Assembly (NCBI GenBank): GCA_964425135.1 | Contig: CAYRKW010000092.1 | Coordinates: 1-9,397 of the forward strand | Direction of reading: 5' to 3' | Length of the DNA: 9,397 bases | DNA from: CAYLLD01 sp964425135 | GTDB lineage: Bacteria > Pseudomonadota > Alphaproteobacteria > Rhodobacterales > Rhodobacteraceae | In this document: positions 6,714-9,397 of the stretch, piece by piece | How the letters are laid out: the number at the start of each line of letters is the position of its first letter | Numbering within the stretch: position 1 is the stretch's first letter | Program-made: the position numbers and the translations under genes | Notes under the pieces: model-generated | Database searches by the model: none | Told to the model about the DNA's origin: nothing | Seen by the model: the letters and a program-made list of their open reading frames with translations, nothing else

Positions 6714-6958
6714 CAGCCCCCCGTCATCGGCGGGAAGAACGCGACTTCATCTCCAGGCCCGATTGCAGCATCCAGATCCGTCAGCTCCTGATTAACCGCT
6801 ACCCGAACCGCACTCATATCCGAAAAGGCCGCCGCATAGCGCGCATCGCGCGTCGTCAACTCCGCCAGCAACCCTGAAACATCGCGTGCCGCCCCATCAT
6901 AGGCCTCCTGCGGCACCCCGATCCGTTCGCGCACCCAGGCAAAATACACCAGCTTCAT
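6713..6958 (-). CDS. moaD: Molybdopterin synthase sulfur carrier (small) subunit
   Basis: Ubiquitin-fold sulfur carrier. Its C-terminal Gly-Gly is adenylated by MoeB-type enzymes and thiocarboxylated, then donates sulfur inside the MoaD-MoaE complex. The 81-residue product starts with the typical KLVYFAWVRERIG and ends in PPMTGG, with the free diglycine exactly at the C terminus (residues 80-81) as required. The ATG at 6958 overlaps the pgsA stop (ATGA, 4 nt), and AAGGA lies 9 nt upstream within pgsA, so translation is coupled to pgsA. It also overlaps the moaE start by one base, which fits equal production of the two subunits. The moaA, moaC and moeB functions are not in this window. Confidence 0.96.
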   Translation of the reverse strand: MKLVYFAWVRERIGVPQEAYDGAARDVSGLLAELTTRDARYAAAFSDMSAVRVAVNQELTDLDAAIGPGDEVAFFPPMTGG

Positions 6959-7623
6959 TGCGGATCATCCTTCAGATACGGCAGCGATTTGGTGAAATAA
7001 TCAATCCCCGTCAAAAGCGTTAGCGCCGCCGCAATCCACAAAAGCGTTATCCCCGCCCCCGCCGACCAGGTCGCCAGTATATGGGTTCGCAGCAATCCAA
7101 ACTGATCAAGCGCCTCACCCTCCAAAATCGCCTCATAGGTGCTGGGCGGCATTTGATAGTAAAGCGCCCTGAGCTGGTCCTGAAACACCCCCGCCAGAAA
7201 GAGCGTGCCAATCGCAAACATCTGCGCAGTCGTCTTCCACTTGGCCAGCCCCGTCACCGCCAACTTGTCCTTATCCGCCCCCAAAAACTCCCGCAGCCCC
7301 GAGACAAACACCTCGCGAAACAGGATCAAGGTCGCAGGGATCACAATCCAGACCGACCCCTGCCAAAGCCCCACCAAAAGCGCGAGTGCAATCACCACCA
7401 TCACTTTGTCGGCAATCGGGTCGAGCATCCGCCCAAAGGCACTCACCTGCCCCCACCTTCGCGCCAGATACCCGTCGAAAAAATCCGTGATCGCGGCACA
7501 GACAAACAGCACAAACGCCAGATAATCCGCCGTCGGCGATGAAAACAACACGAAAGCAAAGGCCACAACCGGTGCTGCCAGCAACCGCAAAATCGTGAGA
7601 ATGTTCGGCAAGTTCATCGGCAT
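6955..7623 (-). CDS. pgsA: CDP-diacylglycerol-glycerol-3-phosphate 3-phosphatidyltransferase
   Basis: Inner-membrane enzyme that makes phosphatidylglycerophosphate, the precursor of phosphatidylglycerol and cardiolipin. The 222-residue product has the exact CDP-alcohol phosphotransferase signature D-x2-D-G-x2-A-R-x8-G-x3-D-x3-D, with D47, D50, G51, A54, R55, G64, D68 and D72; the four aspartates bind the metals and the last acts as base. Hydrophobic helices lie at about 13-27, 33-46, 74-110, 134-150 and 186-208. The segment at about 155-185 between the last helices is somewhat longer than in the E. coli enzyme. ATG 7623 has GGAG 11 nt upstream; an in-frame ATG at 7617 would remove two residues. 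The MNLPNILT opening is typical of PgsA rather than of phosphatidylserine or cardiolipin synthases. First gene of the operon with moaD and moaE; I see no clear promoter in the spacer for this direction. Confidence 0.95.
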   Translation of the reverse strand: MPMNLPNILTILRLLAAPVVAFAFVLFSSPTADYLAFVLFVCAAITDFFDGYLARRWGQVSAFGRMLDPIADKVMVVIALALLVGLWQGSVWIVIPATLILFREVFVSGLREFLGADKDKLAVTGLAKWKTTAQMFAIGTLFLAGVFQDQLRALYYQMPPSTYEAILEGEALDQFGLLRTHILATWSAGAGITLLWIAAALTLLTGIDYFTKSLPYLKDDPQ

Positions 7624-7644
7624 TTACGTATTCACTCCGTTCCC

Positions 7645-7659
7645 GGGCAACTCTTGCCC
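7645..7659. repeat. Perfect inverted repeat in the pgsA leader
   Basis: GGGCAA (7645-7650) and TTGCCC (7654-7659) enclose a 3-nt loop. In a minus-strand transcript the stem could be lengthened by three G-U pairs and one A-U pair to about 10 bp, ending just before the GGAG ribosome-binding site of pgsA. It may be a leader structure or chance. Confidence 0.4.
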
Positions 7660-7777
7660 AAAACAACAGCAATTGCCAAGAGGCGTCGCATCGATGCCCC
7701 GAAGGTTAAACGCACAATCGCCTCCAATCGAGCGCGCGGCGGACAGGTTTCGCACCCGCGCTGCGAATTTACCCCTG

Positions 7778-7786
7778 TTATCCACA
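7778..7786 (+). promoter_or_regulatory. Perfect DnaA box upstream of purF
   Basis: TTATCCACA is an exact match to the high-affinity DnaA box. It lies in the 243-bp pgsA/purF divergent spacer, centred about 59 bp upstream of the purF transcription start proposed here, a position usual for an activator. I saw no second perfect box nearby, so an origin is not indicated. Binding by DnaA is inferred from sequence only. Confidence 0.5.
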
Positions 7787-7805
7787 GCTATTCATATCTG
7801 GGCGG

Positions 7806-7834
7806 GTGACAATTGAGACACTCTGTCCTAAATA
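7806..7834 (+). promoter_or_regulatory. Candidate purF promoter
   Basis: GTGACA (7806-7811, 5 of 6 matches to the -35 consensus) and TAAATA (7829-7834, 3 of 6 for the -10) are separated by exactly 17 nt. Transcription would begin near 7841, leaving about 26 nt of leader that contains the GGAGG ribosome-binding site. The weak -10 leaves this tentative. Confidence 0.35.
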
Positions 7835-7850
7835 CACTCCCAAGACTTCC

Positions 7851-7855
7851 GGAGG
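7851..7855 (+). promoter_or_regulatory. Ribosome binding site of purF (decides start)
   Basis: A full GGAGG lies 11 nt before ATG 7867. It rejects the longer in-frame reading from TTG 7813, whose start would lie upstream of this site and inside the candidate promoter. Confidence 0.7.
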
Positions 7856-7866
7856 ATCGTCGGCCC

Positions 7867-9342
7867 ATGTCCCAAACCCGCGCAAAGCAGTTGCCCGCCC
7901 ATCCGTTTGATGACGACAAACTGCACGAAGAATGCGGGATTTTTGGGATTATCGGCGTCGCCGATGCGGCAAATTTCGTAACCCTTGGCCTGCATGCCCT
8001 CCAGCACCGCGGACAGGAAGCCGGCGGCATCGTCTCTTTTGATGAAACCCAAGGCTTCAACTCCGCCCGCCGCTTTGGCTATGTGCGCGATAATTTCACC
8101 AAATCCTCGCTCATGGAAACCCTGCCCGGCAAGCTCTCGATCGGCCATGTGCGCTACTCCACGGCTGGCTCCAAAGGGCAAACCGCCATCCGCGATGTGC
8201 AGCCGTTTTTTGGCGAATTTGCCATCGGCGGCGCGGCCATCGCCCATAACGGCAATCTGACCAACGCCGAAGCGCTCAAAGAGCAATTGATCAACAACGG
8301 ATCGATTTTCCAGTCATCGTCGGACAGCGAATGCATCATCCATCTGATGGCCCGCTCGATCAGCCAGAACATCCCCGATAAAATCAAAGACGCGCTTGGA
8401 CAGGTTCAGGGCGCGTTTTCCATTGTCGCAATGACCCGCTCCAAACTCATCGGCGTGCGCGACCCATTGGGCGTGCGTCCCTTGGTGATCGGCAAGCTTG
8501 GCGAGGGCTTTGTGCTCAGCTCGGAAACCTGCGCTCTGGACATCATCGGCGCCGACTACATGCGCGATGTTGCGCCCGGCGAGATGGTCGTCATCACCAG
8601 CGACGGCATCGAAAGCTACAATCCCTTCCCACCCTCGCCAGCACGCTTTTGCATATTCGAGCACGTCTATTTCTCCCGCCCCGACAGCGTCATCGACGGA
8701 CAATCGGTCTACACATCCCGCCGCCAAATCGGTGTCGAGCTGGCCCGCGAAGCGCCCGTTGAGGCCGATCTTGTCTGCCCCGTCCCCGACGGCGGCATAC
8801 CCGCAGCCATCGGCTACAGTCAGGAAAGCGGCATCCCCTACGCCATGGGCATCACCCGCAACCAATATGTGGGCCGCACCTTCATCGAGCCGACCGAACA
8901 AATCCGCTCGCTTGGCGTGCGCCTCAAACTCAACGTCAACCGCGCCCTCGTAAAAGGCAAACGCATTGTACTCGTCGATGACAGCGTGGTGCGCGGCACG
9001 ACATCGCGCAAAATCAAGGAAATGTTCATCGACGCGGGCGCAAGTGAAATTCACCTGCGCGTCGCTTCCCCGCCAACCCAATGGCCCTGCTTTTACGGCG
9101 TCGATACGCCCGAGCGCGAAAAACTTCTCGCTGCGAATATGACCGAAAAAGAGATGAAACTGCACCTTGGCGTGACCAGCCTCAAATTCGTCTCCCTCGA
9201 CGGCCTCTACCGCGCTGTCGGCGAAGCAGACGGGCGCAACGTTCTGACCCCACAATATTGCGATGCGTGTTTTTCAGGCGAATACCCCGTACGCCCCGCC
9301 GATATGATCGGCAAAGGCTTCAAGATGAAAAAGACCGGCTAA
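7867..9342 (+). CDS. purF: Amidophosphoribosyltransferase, propeptide and Fe-S type
   Basis: First committed enzyme of purine synthesis: glutamine plus PRPP gives 5-phosphoribosylamine, in the cytosol. The 491-residue product has an N-terminal Ntn glutaminase domain and a C-terminal phosphoribosyltransferase domain with the PRPP loop VLVDDSVVRGTTS (368-380). The catalytic cysteine is C23 in EECGIFGI, so residues 1-22 form a propeptide to be removed, as in Bacillus subtilis PurF and unlike E. coli, where Cys follows the first Met. GHVRYST (93-99) and HNGN (127-130) are glutaminase residues. Four cysteines match the B. subtilis 4Fe-4S ligands: C262 (FCIFEH), C408 (PCFYG) and C465/C468 (YCDACF). 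The enzyme may therefore be oxygen-sensitive and inhibited by purine nucleotides, as known for that class. No cvpA is seen upstream; pgsA diverges instead. Confidence 0.97.
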   Translation: MSQTRAKQLPAHPFDDDKLHEECGIFGIIGVADAANFVTLGLHALQHRGQEAGGIVSFDETQGFNSARRFGYVRDNFTKSSLMETLPGKLSIGHVRYSTAGSKGQTAIRDVQPFFGEFAIGGAAIAHNGNLTNAEALKEQLINNGSIFQSSSDSECIIHLMARSISQNIPDKIKDALGQVQGAFSIVAMTRSKLIGVRDPLGVRPLVIGKLGEGFVLSSETCALDIIGADYMRDVAPGEMVVITSDGIESYNPFPPSPARFCIFEHVYFSRPDSVIDGQSVYTSRRQIGVELAREAPVEADLVCPVPDGGIPAAIGYSQESGIPYAMGITRNQYVGRTFIEPTEQIRSLGVRLKLNVNRALVKGKRIVLVDDSVVRGTTSRKIKEMFIDAGASEIHLRVASPPTQWPCFYGVDTPEREKLLAANMTEKEMKLHLGVTSLKFVSLDGLYRAVGEADGRNVLTPQYCDACFSGEYPVRPADMIGKGFKMKKTG

Positions 9343-9397
9343 AGCGCCTTATTCCCCGACACTTTCTTTGGTTCGATAAATATCCCGCTGCGCGCGT
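9343..9397. other. Window end after purF, no gene seen
   Basis: Fifty-five bases after the purF stop hold no clear start codon with a ribosome-binding site and no hairpin with a T-run. An AT-rich segment around 9363-9386 resembles the segment after the gene ending at 6144 (see findings). Confidence 0.4.

Noticed and set aside
5898..6791. Open reading frame of 297 codons on the plus strand through the convergent spacer and opposite moaE
   Set aside because: It runs out of frame through the small coiled-coil gene and antisense to moaE, with very high Arg/Pro/His content and no ribosome-binding site.
7778..7786. Chromosomal or plasmid replication origin at the DnaA box
   Set aside because: Only one perfect box is seen, without a cluster, AT-rich unwinding region, or dnaA, repABC or parAB genes nearby.
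7813..7818. TTGAGA as the purF -35
   Set aside because: It matches 5 of 6 positions, but no acceptable -10 lies 16-18 nt downstream (the position holds ACTCCC).
7813..7866. N-terminal extension of purF from TTG 7813
   Set aside because: It would place the start upstream of the GGAGG site and within the candidate promoter; ATG 7867 is better supported.
8314..9255. Open reading frame of 313 codons on the minus strand opposite purF
   Set aside because: It lies wholly within a confident purF and has no family motif; long reverse frames are usual in GC-rich genes.

Overview
The window looks like chromosomal core sequence from a marine alphaproteobacterium of the Rhodobacterales (Roseobacter group). 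This is inferred from moderately GC-rich coding, the plant-type glutamate-cysteine ligase, the propeptide-bearing iron-sulfur PurF, and the BON-like/OmpA protein beside ubiA, all of which I recall as usual in that group. The species cannot be named from this stretch. I see no rRNA, tRNA, CRISPR array, insertion sequence, phage gene or other sign of recent transfer.

Layout. Bases 32-2834 are on the minus strand, transcribed in the order rsmE (16S rRNA m3U1498 methyltransferase), a small two-helix membrane protein of unknown function whose start overlaps the rsmE stop by 4 nt, then gshA (first step of glutathione synthesis) after a 191-nt gap. A 50-bp divergent spacer (2835-2884) separates rsmE from a plus-strand cluster: ubiA (ubiquinone pathway prenyltransferase), a 643-residue membrane-anchored BON-like/OmpA-domain protein, and a 106-residue membrane/coiled-coil protein overlapping it by 14 nt. 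A 116-bp convergent spacer (6145-6260) holds two perfect hairpins, one of which looks like the terminator of the minus-strand group pgsA-moaD-moaE (7623 down to 6261; overlaps of 4 nt and 1 nt). A 243-bp divergent spacer (7624-7866) then leads into plus-strand purF, the first committed enzyme of purine synthesis, which ends at 9342. The last 55 bases show no gene start that I can support.

How the genes fit together. Most are housekeeping: glutathione, ubiquinone, rRNA modification, phosphatidylglycerol synthesis, molybdopterin synthase and purines. pgsA and moaD/moaE share a transcript by tight packing but have no obvious biochemical link. The least understood part is the ubiA-downstream pair at 3906-6144: a cell-envelope protein with a peptidoglycan-binding domain and a very acidic tail, translationally coupled to a small membrane coiled-coil protein. 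The most interesting regulatory observation is a perfect DnaA box (TTATCCACA) just upstream of the proposed purF promoter. I found no convincing evidence of a wholly new system; the envelope pair and the DnaA box are the best leads.
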